Shown here in pieces: positions 1-7,983 of a DNA stretch of 64,000 nt. The stretch spans positions 1-64,000 of the forward strand of contig CAISPO010000025.1 in the NCBI GenBank assembly GCA_903887415.1, written 5' to 3'. Under the pieces are notes generated by a model, which saw only the letters and a program-made list of their open reading frames with translations, made no database searches and was not told the origin of the DNA. This DNA is from an uncultured Bacteroidota bacterium (GTDB taxonomy: Bacteria; Bacteroidota; Bacteroidia; Chitinophagales; Chitinophagaceae). Position numbers and translations under genes: made by a program. Position 1 is the stretch's first letter; each line of letters begins with the position of its first letter.

Positions 1-50
1 ACCCTGTGTGTCCTGCCTGCCCCCGCGGGGGCAGGCAGGACACACAGGGT
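1..50. repeat. Perfect 50-bp palindrome
   Basis: The two 25-base halves are exact reverse complements, meeting at CCCCGCGGGG. The inner arms CCTGCCTGC/GCAGGCAGG recur in a shorter palindrome at 7884-7899, which suggests a dispersed palindromic element. It could act as a bidirectional transcription barrier, but no T-run follows it. The window edge cuts off the left context. Confidence 0.85.
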
Positions 51-82
51 GGGTTGACACAGTTTAAAATACACTCCCTAAC

Positions 83-121
83 AAAATGAGGAAATTGCGA
101 GTTTTGCGCCTTTGCGAGATA
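83..121. repeat. Dispersed intergenic repeat, TTTGCG family (copy 1)
   Basis: The stretch starting at AAAATGAGGAAATTGCGAG and ending in GCGCCTTTGCGAGAT resembles elements at 8937-9000 and, in two tandem copies, at 21238-21421. All copies lie between genes. The 64-codon reading frame that passes through this element (86-280) looks accidental. Function is unknown. Confidence 0.5.
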
Positions 122-292
122 TTTTTTCACATATTTTCGGGCAATAACCACACTTCTTGGCACTATTTATTTGCGCTTCACCCCAACATTTGCTACAAAT
201 ACCGTAAATTTAATGTGTTTTATACGGCCTCACCCAACCTTTTCCTGGATGATTCGGTCTTTATAAATGTTAAGCATTAATAACAAACATAC

Positions 293-868
293 TTGTCTAT
301 CGCTTTGGCATATACTTTAACTGGCCATGCAAGTGAGTTAGAACAGCTCATTCAGGGTTGTATTCGCAACGAAAGGAGCGCACAGGAGAAGTTATATCGT
401 CTATTTTATCCTAAAATGATGGCACTCGTAAAGCGCTACATCGATGATGAAATGCAGGCGGAAGAAATTATGAACAACGGTTATTTGCGTGCTTTCCAGA
501 AAATAAAGCAGTACAATTTCCAGGGCTCTTTTGAAGGCTGGCTAAGAAAAATAGTGTTTCACGCGGTTGCCGACTATGTGAAACAAAACACACGATATTC
601 GGATAAGGTACTACTGGTAGAGAAGGACGAGTTAGTGCATAAAGACCATGCGGACAAGCTGTACTATGACCAACTTATGCAACTGGTACAGGCATTACCG
701 GGAGCAACGAGGACCGTGTTTAACATGTATGTGATGGAAGGCTTCACACACAAGGAAATAGGTACTATGCTAGGCATCAGCGAAGGCACATCCAAATGGC
801 ATTTATCCGAGGGGCGGCGGGTACTGAAAGAACGGATAGAAAAGATGGAATTGCATTTGAAAGTATAA
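293..868 (+). CDS. ECF-subfamily RNA polymerase sigma factor
   Basis: This 191-residue protein has the layout of a Bacteroidota ECF sigma-70 factor. A region-2 helix set lies around residues 25-95, with RNERSAQEKLYRLFYPKM followed by EIMNNGYLRAFQKI and the aromatic segment FEGWLRKIVFHAVADY. Region 4 lies around residues 130-185 and contains the helix-turn-helix HKEIGTMLGISEGTSKWHLS. It should direct RNA polymerase to a small regulon. No in-frame ATG exists before residue 42, so the start is probably TTG at 293, or TTG at 305; this is the weakest part of the call. It lies 80 bp upstream of the dual-membrane protein at 949, the expected place for an anti-sigma partner, and a 20-bp palindrome sits between the two genes. 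Confidence 0.88.
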   Translation: MSIALAYTLTGHASELEQLIQGCIRNERSAQEKLYRLFYPKMMALVKRYIDDEMQAEEIMNNGYLRAFQKIKQYNFQGSFEGWLRKIVFHAVADYVKQNTRYSDKVLLVEKDELVHKDHADKLYYDQLMQLVQALPGATRTVFNMYVMEGFTHKEIGTMLGISEGTSKWHLSEGRRVLKERIEKMELHLKV

Positions 869-884
869 CATATAATGAATGTAG

Positions 885-904
885 GGGTTGAAAATTTTCA
901 ACCC
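885..904. promoter_or_regulatory. 20-bp perfect palindrome between sigma and anti-sigma genes
   Basis: GGGTTGAAAATTTTCAACCC is its own reverse complement and lies 16 bp after the sigma-factor stop and 44 bp before the next start. It could be an operator for a dimeric regulator or an RNA hairpin that tunes expression between the two genes. There is no T-run, so an intrinsic terminator is less likely. Confidence 0.5.
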
Positions 905-948
905 GTGAGTGTGAAAAAAGTCATTTTTAAAACAAAAAATTTATCCAC

Positions 949-3225
949 ATGGATAAAAATTTCATTAGCATCGATGACCTGGTAAGGCAGCGATTAGGCG
1001 GAGAGGAAGAAAAAGAGCGCCCCGGGGCGTGGTTGCAAATGCGCGACCTGCTCGATAAGGAAATGCCTCAGGATAGGGGTGGGTTCCTGTATTGGCGTCG
1101 CACGTTAGGCGCTATAGCCTTGGTTTTGCTGGCTGGTGGCGCTAGTGTGGGGAGTTATTTCTATGCCACAAGATCGCTTAACGCATCAAACAATAATGCT
1201 GTTGTAGTTAGTACTTCTGCCAATAACAACCTGTCTGTAACCAATGCAATAGCTGACAACGCTACTAAAACAGCCATTGATAATACAACCGCCAAAAATT
1301 CAGATGCTGATAACACAACTCCCAAACACTCGGCAGCTAAAAAGACTACGAATGATCTGAAAAACAATAAGGTTGTAGCCGGCAACCAGGCTAATAACGA
1401 TCACACTGCCACAACCACTGAATCACGTAACACCACGAAAACAGCAAACAGTAATGATGTAAATGATACAAAACAATTAACTGTAGCACCCGCTGCAGAT
1501 AGTAAAAAAGCAAATAACAACCCCACAGCCAAGCAGGCCGTAAAAACTCCGGTTGAAAATCTTGCAGCCATTACGCCTGCAACTCATGCAGACCGAAAAC
1601 TAGCCTCAGCTCATAGTTCCGGCCGCAAACACAGCATCGCTAAAACGGAAACCACTAAGAAAAAACAATTCTTAGCAAGCATTATTGCCACAAATGACCG
1701 CAATAAGAAAGCAGCTGCAGAAAGCCGCAAAAAAGAGGCAAACAAACAACTGGCTGCTTCAAATGCGAAGACATCAGCAAAAAATCACACACTACCTACC
1801 GCTGGTGGCGCTCATCATTCAGTACGTAAGTCAGCCGCAGCGAAAGTTGGCGATGTGAATACCGCTGATCTGGCAGCAACCGGTAAACTGCCCACACCTG
1901 TAACTGGTGCCCTCAATACAGTGGCCCAAAAGAACGAACAAACGGCAAACATGGGCAAACTCGCTTTAGGAAGTGGTACAACCGGAACGAAGACCATTCC
2001 GGCAGGTTCACCAAAGTCGCCTGATGCCAATGAAAAGCCCCTTGCAGATAACAACAGCAAACCTGGCCGCGCTAAAACAGGTACATCTAAGAAAGCCGCT
2101 GGTAGCGGAACAGGTAATGGCCCTGGTGTCAATAACGCGGGTACCGCTTCCCGCAATGGTACGGCGCAGACATCTGGCACCACTCCTGCTTCGGAAGAAG
2201 TTGCAGCAGAACGGGAAAAAGTGTCGTATGACCGGGTGACAATTACCGAGCACTTCGTTTGCACAAATCCCAAAGAAGGGTATTATAAGTACGATACCAT
2301 TTCTATAGAGCAACTTGCCCGCGATCTTGGTATCAATGGCGGCAGCAGCAGTGCACATCATCCGGAGGAAACAAGGAAAGAAGAAAATACAAATTCAACC
2401 AACAGCACCAATGCGGTAGCTGCTGCCACTTCACCCATTGTTCCTGAATCATCGGCTTCTGCTACTGGCAAAAACGGCCTGGCTGCGAAACAAGCCCAAA
2501 CTGCAAAAAGCGGCACCGGCGAGTCCACACTCGATAAACTGAATGCCACTTTCAACGATGTGAAATATCACGTTTCCGGAATGCAGTTTGCACCCGGCCT
2601 TACGGGCGGTATCAATGCCACATTCTTTGGCCCCAACAGCTTTAAGGGCTTCCAGTTCGGCGCTACTGGTAACTTTATTTTCGGCGATAATGTTAGCGCT
2701 ATGGCAGAGCTCAAGTACTTCCATCGTATCAACAACAACTACTCGCTCGATGATAATTACTACACCTACACTCAGGTGGGCGCAGGCCAGTGGAGCAAGC
2801 AGCAACTGTCTAATTCATACAGTTTCTCTACATTGCACAGCATAGAGATGCCCATCACCATCAGGTACATGAAGAGCCATTTCAGTTTTTATGCCGGTGC
2901 TAACCTGGTTTATAGTTTCTCTATAAATACCGGTAAATCTGAACAGCCAAGTGCATTGACGCCAATTCTGGTAAATGCAATGGGCAACGACAATACGCCA
3001 AAAGTGCAGCAGAGCGATTTTAATTCGAGGTTTGGTGTAGGCTACATAGCTGGCTTATCCTACGAGGTGTATCCTAATGTCACATTAGATTTTCGCAACG
3101 TACAGACCGTTTGGGACAATGGCGCATCGCAGGGCGCTAAATACATCTCTAACCAGCTTTACAAAAGCCCTTCATTCCAGGTATCTGTTGGCTACCGCCT
3201 GGGCAACAATAAAAAGAAGGACTAA
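949..3225 (+). CDS. Putative dual-membrane-spanning anti-sigma factor (N-terminal TM, long linker, C-terminal outer-membrane beta-barrel)
   Basis: This 758-residue protein has three parts. Residues 1-47 are a short charged segment with no signal-peptide character, likely cytoplasmic. One transmembrane helix follows at about 49-70 (TLGAIALVLLAGGASVGSYF). Residues about 72-525 are low-complexity, rich in Ala, Asn, Thr and Lys, and long enough to cross the periplasm. Residues about 530-758 have alternating aromatic/glycine strands like a PorT-type or OMP_b-brl beta-barrel, ending in FQVSVGYRLG. The architecture and position directly after an ECF sigma gene match the dual-membrane anti-sigma (Dma) class described in Bacteroides, where an outer-membrane signal controls a cytoplasmic sigma factor. 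The N-terminus would hold the sigma protein. I infer function from architecture and context, not from a recognised anti-sigma motif. Confidence 0.72.
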   Translation: MDKNFISIDDLVRQRLGGEEEKERPGAWLQMRDLLDKEMPQDRGGFLYWRRTLGAIALVLLAGGASVGSYFYATRSLNASNNNAVVVSTSANNNLSVTNAIADNATKTAIDNTTAKNSDADNTTPKHSAAKKTTNDLKNNKVVAGNQANNDHTATTTESRNTTKTANSNDVNDTKQLTVAPAADSKKANNNPTAKQAVKTPVENLAAITPATHADRKLASAHSSGRKHSIAKTETTKKKQFLASIIATNDRNKKAAAESRKKEANKQLAASNAKTSAKNHTLPTAGGAHHSVRKSAAAKVGDVNTADLAATGKLPTPVTGALNTVAQKNEQTANMGKLALGSGTTGTKTIPAGSPKSPDANEKPLADNNSKPGRAKTGTSKKAAGSGTGNGPGVNNAGTASRNGTAQTSGTTPASEEVAAEREKVSYDRVTITEHFVCTNPKEGYYKYDTISIEQLARDLGINGGSSSAHHPEETRKEENTNSTNSTNAVAAATSPIVPESSASATGKNGLAAKQAQTAKSGTGESTLDKLNATFNDVKYHVSGMQFAPGLTGGINATFFGPNSFKGFQFGATGNFIFGDNVSAMAELKYFHRINNNYSLDDNYYTYTQVGAGQWSKQQLSNSYSFSTLHSIEMPITIRYMKSHFSFYAGANLVYSFSINTGKSEQPSALTPILVNAMGNDNTPKVQQSDFNSRFGVGYIAGLSYEVYPNVTLDFRNVQTVWDNGASQGAKYISNQLYKSPSFQVSVGYRLGNNKKKD

Positions 3226-3245
3226 CAATAATATTCAATGGCATA

Positions 3246-3312
3246 CCGCATCTGCGAAAGCAGATGCGGCTATCAAGAACCTGGGTGTGCGCTCGGGTTT
3301 TTCTTTTTTATC
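3246..3312 (+). terminator. Probable transcription terminator
   Basis: A perfect 10-bp stem, CCGCATCTGC/GCAGATGCGG with a GAAA loop (3246-3269), is followed by GGGTTTTTCTTTTTTA at about 3296-3311. It lies 20 bp after the anti-sigma-like gene and would end that operon. Confidence 0.7.
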
Positions 3313-3353
3313 GGGCCCCTTGCGCAAATCATAGATTTTCATTAATTTAGGAA

Positions 3354-4145
3354 ATGAAGCGCCCCGTTTTTCTCGTCCTCATGTTGCTATCCGCTTGCTT
3401 ATCCTACGGTCAGGAAGATAGCTCATTATACCAGTGGGGCAATAGTTCGGCAAGCTACAATATCCGTTTTTTCAAAACTCATTGTAACGACAGGGAATAT
3501 GCAATTGCGGGCTACTATGTGCTGAAAAATTCCCACGATGGCTGGGGCAGCACCCAGCTTTTGGAAATTTGTTCTATAATTCTTCAAAGAGCACAAACTT
3601 CAGTAGATCCATCTTTGGAACATGGGTATAGTCAGATATACAACCTTGCAGCCGATAAGATCAGCAAGATATATGAAGCTCGTAACAGGTACGACTCAGC
3701 ATTACATTACCTCTGCATATCGGATACGGTACACCGTTACGTCACGAGTTGCGGAAATGATTATTACATGCACAGGATTATTAATGCCTGTCGTTATGCG
3801 GATATCTACGAGAAAATTAATGATACGGATCGCGCCTTCACCATTTTATTGAAGGAAGCATTTAATACAGAAACAAACAGGCACTTTATAAAGCTACAGC
3901 CGCTGTTGTCAAGATACGAGAGGAAAAAACTAAAAAGGGAATTGAACTATTCTATCCTCCATTATGTTTCAGATAGCTTTGCCCGCACAACCGGTCACAA
4001 TGGGCCGTACATTGTTTTTCTGGTTACAAAAATTTACTTCTATGCCTGGAGCGTTAACGAAACAGCCAATAGCATAGCACTAAAGAAAAAGACAATTGCT
4101 TACCTGAAGAACACTCCATTCTACACAATGGTTATGCGCATGTGA
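3354..4145 (+). CDS. Exported protein of unknown function
   Basis: This 263-residue protein starts with an N-terminal export signal, MKRPVFLVLMLLSACLSYGQ. It could be cut after Gln20, or be a lipoprotein with Cys15 in LSAC. The mature part looks helical, with repeated Tyr/Ala/Leu patterns around residues 95-190 (for example ISKIYEARNRYDSALHYL and CRYADIYEKINDTDRAF) that resemble degenerate TPR units. No enzyme motif is visible. It stands alone: a terminator precedes it, and the next gene converges on it from the minus strand with a 44-bp gap. Confidence 0.65.
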   Translation: MKRPVFLVLMLLSACLSYGQEDSSLYQWGNSSASYNIRFFKTHCNDREYAIAGYYVLKNSHDGWGSTQLLEICSIILQRAQTSVDPSLEHGYSQIYNLAADKISKIYEARNRYDSALHYLCISDTVHRYVTSCGNDYYMHRIINACRYADIYEKINDTDRAFTILLKEAFNTETNRHFIKLQPLLSRYERKKLKRELNYSILHYVSDSFARTTGHNGPYIVFLVTKIYFYAWSVNETANSIALKKKTIAYLKNTPFYTMVMRM

Positions 4146-4155
4146 TCTACTCGCG

Positions 4156-4184
4156 GACTTACGACATGACTCGTGACTTACGAC
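4156..4184. repeat. Short direct repeat GACTTACGAC
   Basis: GACTTACGAC occurs at 4156-4165 and 4175-4184, a 19-bp step, inside the 44-bp gap between two convergent genes. It looks like a simple intergenic repeat. No function is apparent. Confidence 0.5.
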
Positions 4185-4189
4185 TAAAC

Positions 4190-4975
4190 TCACTCATTCA
4201 CCTTCCCCATAGCCGCATTCTTCATCTGGGTTGTTACGGTATGCCCCAGGTAGCGTTCTATCCCTTTTTCTATCAGGTAGATAAGCGGGGTCAGCACAAT
4301 GGCCATAGTAAATTTATAAGCATAATTCACAAGTCCTATCGCTATCACCCGCTGGTAGCTCCACCCCTTACCTATCTTGAAAGCGATGAACAGCACAATG
4401 AAGCTATCCACCAGTTGCGAGATGATCGTTGACCCCGTTGCTCTTAGCCACACATGCTTTTCCCCGGTCACCCTTTTTATCCGGTGAAAGATCCATACAT
4501 CCACAAGCTGGCTCACCAGGAAGGCGATAAGACTGCCCACAATGATCCACATCCCTTGCCCGAAGATGTTGGAAAACGCGTCCTGCATGTTTGGCACACC
4601 GGTATCTTTCTGGCTGCCCACCCAGAAATTGGTATCTGCCGGCACCTGGATGGCAAAGTAAAACATCAGGAATGCATAGCTGATCAGCGCTATGGCTATA
4701 TACGAGATCCTTTTTATAGCCCTTGGCCCGAAGTATTCGTTCACAATATCTGTCATAATAAACTCCAGCGGCCATAGCAGTACGCCGCAGGTAAGCGTAA
4801 AAGTCAGCCCTTGCTCCCCCAGCAGTGAAAAAGGGTGGGGCGTCATGCCAAACACCCGCTCCAAAGAAAATAGCTTGCCGCCTATGCATTCCGCTATCAG
4901 TGCATTCGCAACGAAAAAAGAAGTAAGTACAATAAAGAGTTTTGTCGGTTTGTCATTTAGTATTTTATGTACCAT
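4190..4975 (-). CDS. Queuosine precursor transporter, YhhQ/DUF165 family
   Basis: This 261-residue integral membrane protein is probably an importer of a queuosine precursor (preQ0/preQ1 type) for tRNA modification. Family features include the early segment KLFIVLTSFFVANALIAECIGGKL, the polar in-membrane stretch FIMTDIVNEYFG, and SQLVDVWIFHRIK followed by STIISQLVDSFIVLFIAF. About six hydrophobic helices are visible, and the length is normal for YhhQ. The reading frame extends 26 codons upstream, but a -7 box (TAGCTTTG on the minus strand, 5020-5027) lies inside that extension, so I place the start at MVHKILND. It has its own promoter and ends opposite the gene at 3354-4145. Confidence 0.88.
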   Translation of the reverse strand: MVHKILNDKPTKLFIVLTSFFVANALIAECIGGKLFSLERVFGMTPHPFSLLGEQGLTFTLTCGVLLWPLEFIMTDIVNEYFGPRAIKRISYIAIALISYAFLMFYFAIQVPADTNFWVGSQKDTGVPNMQDAFSNIFGQGMWIIVGSLIAFLVSQLVDVWIFHRIKRVTGEKHVWLRATGSTIISQLVDSFIVLFIAFKIGKGWSYQRVIAIGLVNYAYKFTMAIVLTPLIYLIEKGIERYLGHTVTTQMKNAAMGKVNE

Positions 4976-5019
4976 ATTGAATATGAATGTGAAGCGAGAA
5001 AAAGTGAAAGCAGTAATTC

Positions 5020-5054
5020 CAAAGCTACGGATAACTGGAAATAGGTGGCACAAA
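5020..5054 (-). promoter_or_regulatory. Bacteroidota-type promoter for the YhhQ gene
   Basis: On the minus strand, TAGCTTTG at 5027-5020 fits the -7 consensus TAnnTTTG. A TTTG at 5054-5051 could be the -33 element, although the 23-nt spacer is slightly long. Transcription would begin near 5013, about 38 nt before the start codon. Confidence 0.5.
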
Positions 5055-5144
5055 AGTTGTATAAATCTGGCATAATCTCTTCAAAAAACGCATACAACGA
5101 TAGATTTATTTAGGTAATTTCACTAACATTTACCCCCTTCGCCC

Positions 5145-6776
5145 ATGCAGCAGGTTATCGACTTTTTCGGAGGCTTATTTGATACATCCCTGTGGCCTCC
5201 GAGATGGCATTGCGGGCGGTGGAGCGAATTTCACGGCTGGCTGTATATCATCAGCGATCTGCTTATCTTTTCCGCGTACTTCGCTATGCCCGTTATAATT
5301 GTTCGGTACATAGCCTCGCGCACACATGCCCGGTTTCACAAAGTTTACTTTTTATTCGCTGCATTTATTCTTGCCTGCGGCTTCACCCATCTGCTCGATG
5401 CTATCACGTTTTGGTATCCTGTTTATCGTTTCAATGCCTTGGTGCGGTTTATCACTGGCGTCATTAGTTGGACAACTGTTTATTACCTTATCAAGCTGTT
5501 ACCGGTCGCATTTTCCTTAAAAACAGCCGAGGAGCTGGAAGCCGAAGTGGAGCAACGTAAAAGAGCAGAAGAAGATCTGCACGTTAAGGTACGTTTGCTG
5601 AATGAAGCGCAGGAAATAGCTAAAATGGGGCACTGGGAGTTGGTGCCTGATGCCAATAGTTTTATGTTCTCAGACAACCTGGTCAAAATATACGGGGCAG
5701 GGCAACCATACATTTCCTTCGCGCAGTTCCTGGAACACGTACACTCCGAAGACCGGAATAATGCCGATACCGCTATCAAACAGGCGATAGCCGATAAGCG
5801 GTCTATCGACTTTTATCACCGGATCAATACACCGGAAGGCCTCGTGAAGACCATGCATACCAGGGGTGAAATAGTAACCGGTAAAGACGGGGGCATATTG
5901 AAAATTATTGGTACAGCACAGGATGTAACGGAGCAAAAGCAGATAGAGCAGGAGTTGCTCATAAAATCTTCTGCCCTGGAGTCGAAAAACGACGAGCTGC
6001 AAAAATTCGCTTACGTAGCCTCGCATGATTTGCAAGAGCCGCTGAGGAAAATAAGGACGTTTATTTCCAGGATGCAAAACCCTGCCGAAGACTATTCGCC
6101 TGAAAAGGCGCACCAGTACATGGAAAAAATAATAGGTGCTGCAGCGCGTATGCAAAAGCTTATTGAAGATGTTTTAAGTTTTTCCAGGATATCTTCTGCC
6201 GATTCATTGTTCCTGTTTGCCCGCACTGACCTCAGCGTTGTCGTTGCTTCGGTGCTTACTGATATGGAGGTGTTTATTGAGAACAGCAAGGCGGTGATAC
6301 ACGTTTCTCAGCTGCCTGTTATCGAGGCCAATGATACGCAGATGGGGCAATTGTTTCAGAACATGATCGCCAATTCCATTAAGTTTAAAAAAGACGATGC
6401 AGATCCCGTTATCAGCATATCTGCAAGGGTAATTGGCGGGTTTGACATAGCGGCGCCGGGCCACATAAAAGCACGTTACAAATTTACGGGCTGGAAAGAA
6501 AATAAATTCTGGGACCGCGAGCAATTTGTAAGTATCCGGATCACGGATAATGGTATCGGCTTCGACCCGCAGTTCGCAGACCGGATTTTCGAGGCCTTTC
6601 AGCGGTTAAGCGGCATGTATGAGGGCACAGGTATAGGTCTCGCCATATGCAAAAAGATCGTTGAGAACCACAATGGTATGATCACCGTGGAAAGTAAGCC
6701 GGGCGAGGGAACGTCTTTTACTATAACGCTTCCGGTTTCCCAGGCAAATTTTGACCAGAACATTAACAGTTTATAG
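5145..6776 (+). CDS. Ethylene-receptor-like sensor histidine kinase (ETR1-type TM sensor, PAS, HisKA, HATPase)
   Basis: This 543-residue kinase has an N-terminal sensor of three membrane helices (about residues 33-57, 66-90 and 97-123) that resembles plant ETR1. Asp38, Tyr45, Pro49, Cys78 (in ACGFTHLLD) and His82 keep the spacing I recall for ETR1 Asp25, Tyr32, Pro36, Cys65 and His69, the residues tied to copper and ethylene binding. A short coiled coil (about 126-155) leads to a PAS domain (about 150-266, ending IIGTAQDVTEQKQ). HisKA follows with phospho-acceptor His294 in ASHDLQEPL. The HATPase domain has Asn406/Asn410, DNGIGF (468-473) and GTGIGLA (494-500). It should autophosphorylate and pass phosphate to the receiver protein encoded 21 bp downstream. 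The ligand is inferred from residues, not known. Confidence 0.92.
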   Translation: MQQVIDFFGGLFDTSLWPPRWHCGRWSEFHGWLYIISDLLIFSAYFAMPVIIVRYIASRTHARFHKVYFLFAAFILACGFTHLLDAITFWYPVYRFNALVRFITGVISWTTVYYLIKLLPVAFSLKTAEELEAEVEQRKRAEEDLHVKVRLLNEAQEIAKMGHWELVPDANSFMFSDNLVKIYGAGQPYISFAQFLEHVHSEDRNNADTAIKQAIADKRSIDFYHRINTPEGLVKTMHTRGEIVTGKDGGILKIIGTAQDVTEQKQIEQELLIKSSALESKNDELQKFAYVASHDLQEPLRKIRTFISRMQNPAEDYSPEKAHQYMEKIIGAAARMQKLIEDVLSFSRISSADSLFLFARTDLSVVVASVLTDMEVFIENSKAVIHVSQLPVIEANDTQMGQLFQNMIANSIKFKKDDADPVISISARVIGGFDIAAPGHIKARYKFTGWKENKFWDREQFVSIRITDNGIGFDPQFADRIFEAFQRLSGMYEGTGIGLAICKKIVENHNGMITVESKPGEGTSFTITLPVSQANFDQNINSL

Positions 6777-6797
6777 TGGGCGCAGTAAAAAATTAAA

Positions 6798-7289
6798 ATG
6801 CAGGATAGTAACGAAAATAAGTACCAGTTGAGCCAGATTGCTGAAAGCAGGCAGTTTAATATCATCTTAGCGGATGATGATGACGATGATTTTGATTTTT
6901 TTAAAGAAGCAATGCAGTCTTTTATCCCGGCCCTGGCTATTTCCCGGGCCTATGATGGCGCTAATCTGATAAAAATATTAGAACAGTCGCCAGGCAGCCT
7001 GCCAGATCTCATCTTCCTCGATCTTAATATGCCTTGCCGAAATGGTTTCGAGAGCCTCTCAGTTATCAGGAAGAATGAAAAATGGCTCAATATTCCCGTT
7101 ATCATCTATTCCACATCGGCCTTCCCCGATCAGATAGATACTACCTACAAGCTCGGGGCTAATCTCTATATCCAGAAACCGGATGACTATAACGAGATCA
7201 AACAGATCGTAAAAAAGATATTATCCCTTAATTTACACGACCTCATATGCCGCCCGGAGAAAGAAGATTATTTTTTGACATTGAAATGA
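6798..7289 (+). CDS. Single-domain response regulator (REC only)
   Basis: This 163-residue protein is a lone receiver domain with no output domain. It has an acidic pocket at Asp26-Asp28 within a run of aspartates, phospho-acceptor Asp75 in IFLDLNMP, switch residue Thr106 in YSTSAF, and Lys127 in IQKPDD. It resembles Rcp1-like regulators that work with phytochrome- or PAS-type kinases and signal by protein-protein contact. The gene starts 21 bp after the ethylene-receptor-like kinase on the same strand and is very probably its partner. Confidence 0.9.
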   Translation: MQDSNENKYQLSQIAESRQFNIILADDDDDDFDFFKEAMQSFIPALAISRAYDGANLIKILEQSPGSLPDLIFLDLNMPCRNGFESLSVIRKNEKWLNIPVIIYSTSAFPDQIDTTYKLGANLYIQKPDDYNEIKQIVKKILSLNLHDLICRPEKEDYFLTLK

Positions 7290-7319
7290 GCCCGGTACGC
7301 ATGGCTAAAAACTGTAACA

Positions 7320-7757
7320 ATGAAAGCAGCTAAGTATGTATTGCCCGTAGTAGCGGGCGCTATTGTAGGCATGGTGCTGATAAAACTGGGTGAAACGCTG
7401 ATAAGCAAGTTATACCCGCTGCCTGCAGGAATTGATCAGAATAATATCGAAGCACTGGCAAAGGCTGTTGCGGCAATGCCTAAAGCAGCATTTGGGCTGT
7501 TGCTGCTCAACTATGCCGTTTCTTCTTTTGCAGCCGGCCTGACTGCAACGCTGGTTGCGGGCAGGACAATGATGCGGCCCGCAGTGATTGTAGGAATAAT
7601 ACTAACCCTGGGCGGCATCTTCAATGTAGTTACTTTTCCCAGGCAGCCAGCCTGGTTTTCAGTATCAAACCTTCTTGTTTACTTGCCTTTCGCGCTTATC
7701 GGCTATGCCCTCGCGAAAAAACGTCCGGCTCAGGAAGATAATGCATATACCGCATAA
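7320..7757 (+). CDS. Small four-helix membrane protein of unknown function
   Basis: This 145-residue protein has four hydrophobic segments, at about residues 5-25, 57-80, 86-104 and 113-131, with short polar loops and a charged C-terminal tail (AKKRPAQEDNAYTA). I recognise no family motif. It starts 30 bp after the response regulator on the same strand, so it may be the last gene of that operon. A group of hairpins follows it directly. Confidence 0.7.
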   Translation: MKAAKYVLPVVAGAIVGMVLIKLGETLISKLYPLPAGIDQNNIEALAKAVAAMPKAAFGLLLLNYAVSSFAAGLTATLVAGRTMMRPAVIVGIILTLGGIFNVVTFPRQPAWFSVSNLLVYLPFALIGYALAKKRPAQEDNAYTA

Positions 7758-7841
7758 GCCCGAATGGGCTTAAATGTCAAAAGCCCCGGACGATATCCGG
7801 GGGCTAATAGAGTTAAGAGAACACAACCACGATAGTGGTTG
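7756..7841. terminator. Cluster of three hairpins ending the kinase operon
   Basis: Three stem-loops lie in a row: AAGCCC/GGGCTT (7756-7771, overlapping the stop codon), AGCCCCGGA/TCCGGGGGCT with a one-base bulge (7782-7805), and CAACCAC/GTGGTTG with a GATA loop (7824-7841). The middle one is the strongest. No long T-run follows, so termination is inferred from position and stem strength. Confidence 0.5.
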
Positions 7842-7883
7842 AATACAGATTGAATCGCGAAGATTTGGAGTGCTCCCCTCTTG

Positions 7884-7899
7884 CCTGCCTGCAGGCAGG
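7884..7899. repeat. 16-bp palindrome CCTGCCTGCAGGCAGG
   Basis: This perfect palindrome shares its arms with the 50-bp palindrome at 1-50. It lies in the 226-bp gap before the OmpA-like gene. It looks like a dispersed element with no obvious gene-specific role. Confidence 0.7.
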
Positions 7900-7983
7900 T
7901 TAGGGATAGGGTTATTTATACTGAAAAAATTCATAACTTACAGCAGTAATGTACACGAAGCCATCCTGTGCAGTAGATTTCCT

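Noticed and set aside
86-280. 64-codon plus-strand frame upstream of the sigma factor
   Set aside because: It passes through a dispersed repeat, has no promoter or motif, and its composition is not protein-like.
1815-2805. Several antisense frames (up to 152 codons) inside the anti-sigma-like gene
   Set aside because: They lie opposite a low-complexity Ala/Thr/Asn linker whose codon bias keeps antisense frames open.
5670-6155. 161-codon antisense frame inside the histidine kinase
   Set aside because: The opposite strand encodes clear PAS and HisKA motifs; the antisense product shows no family features.
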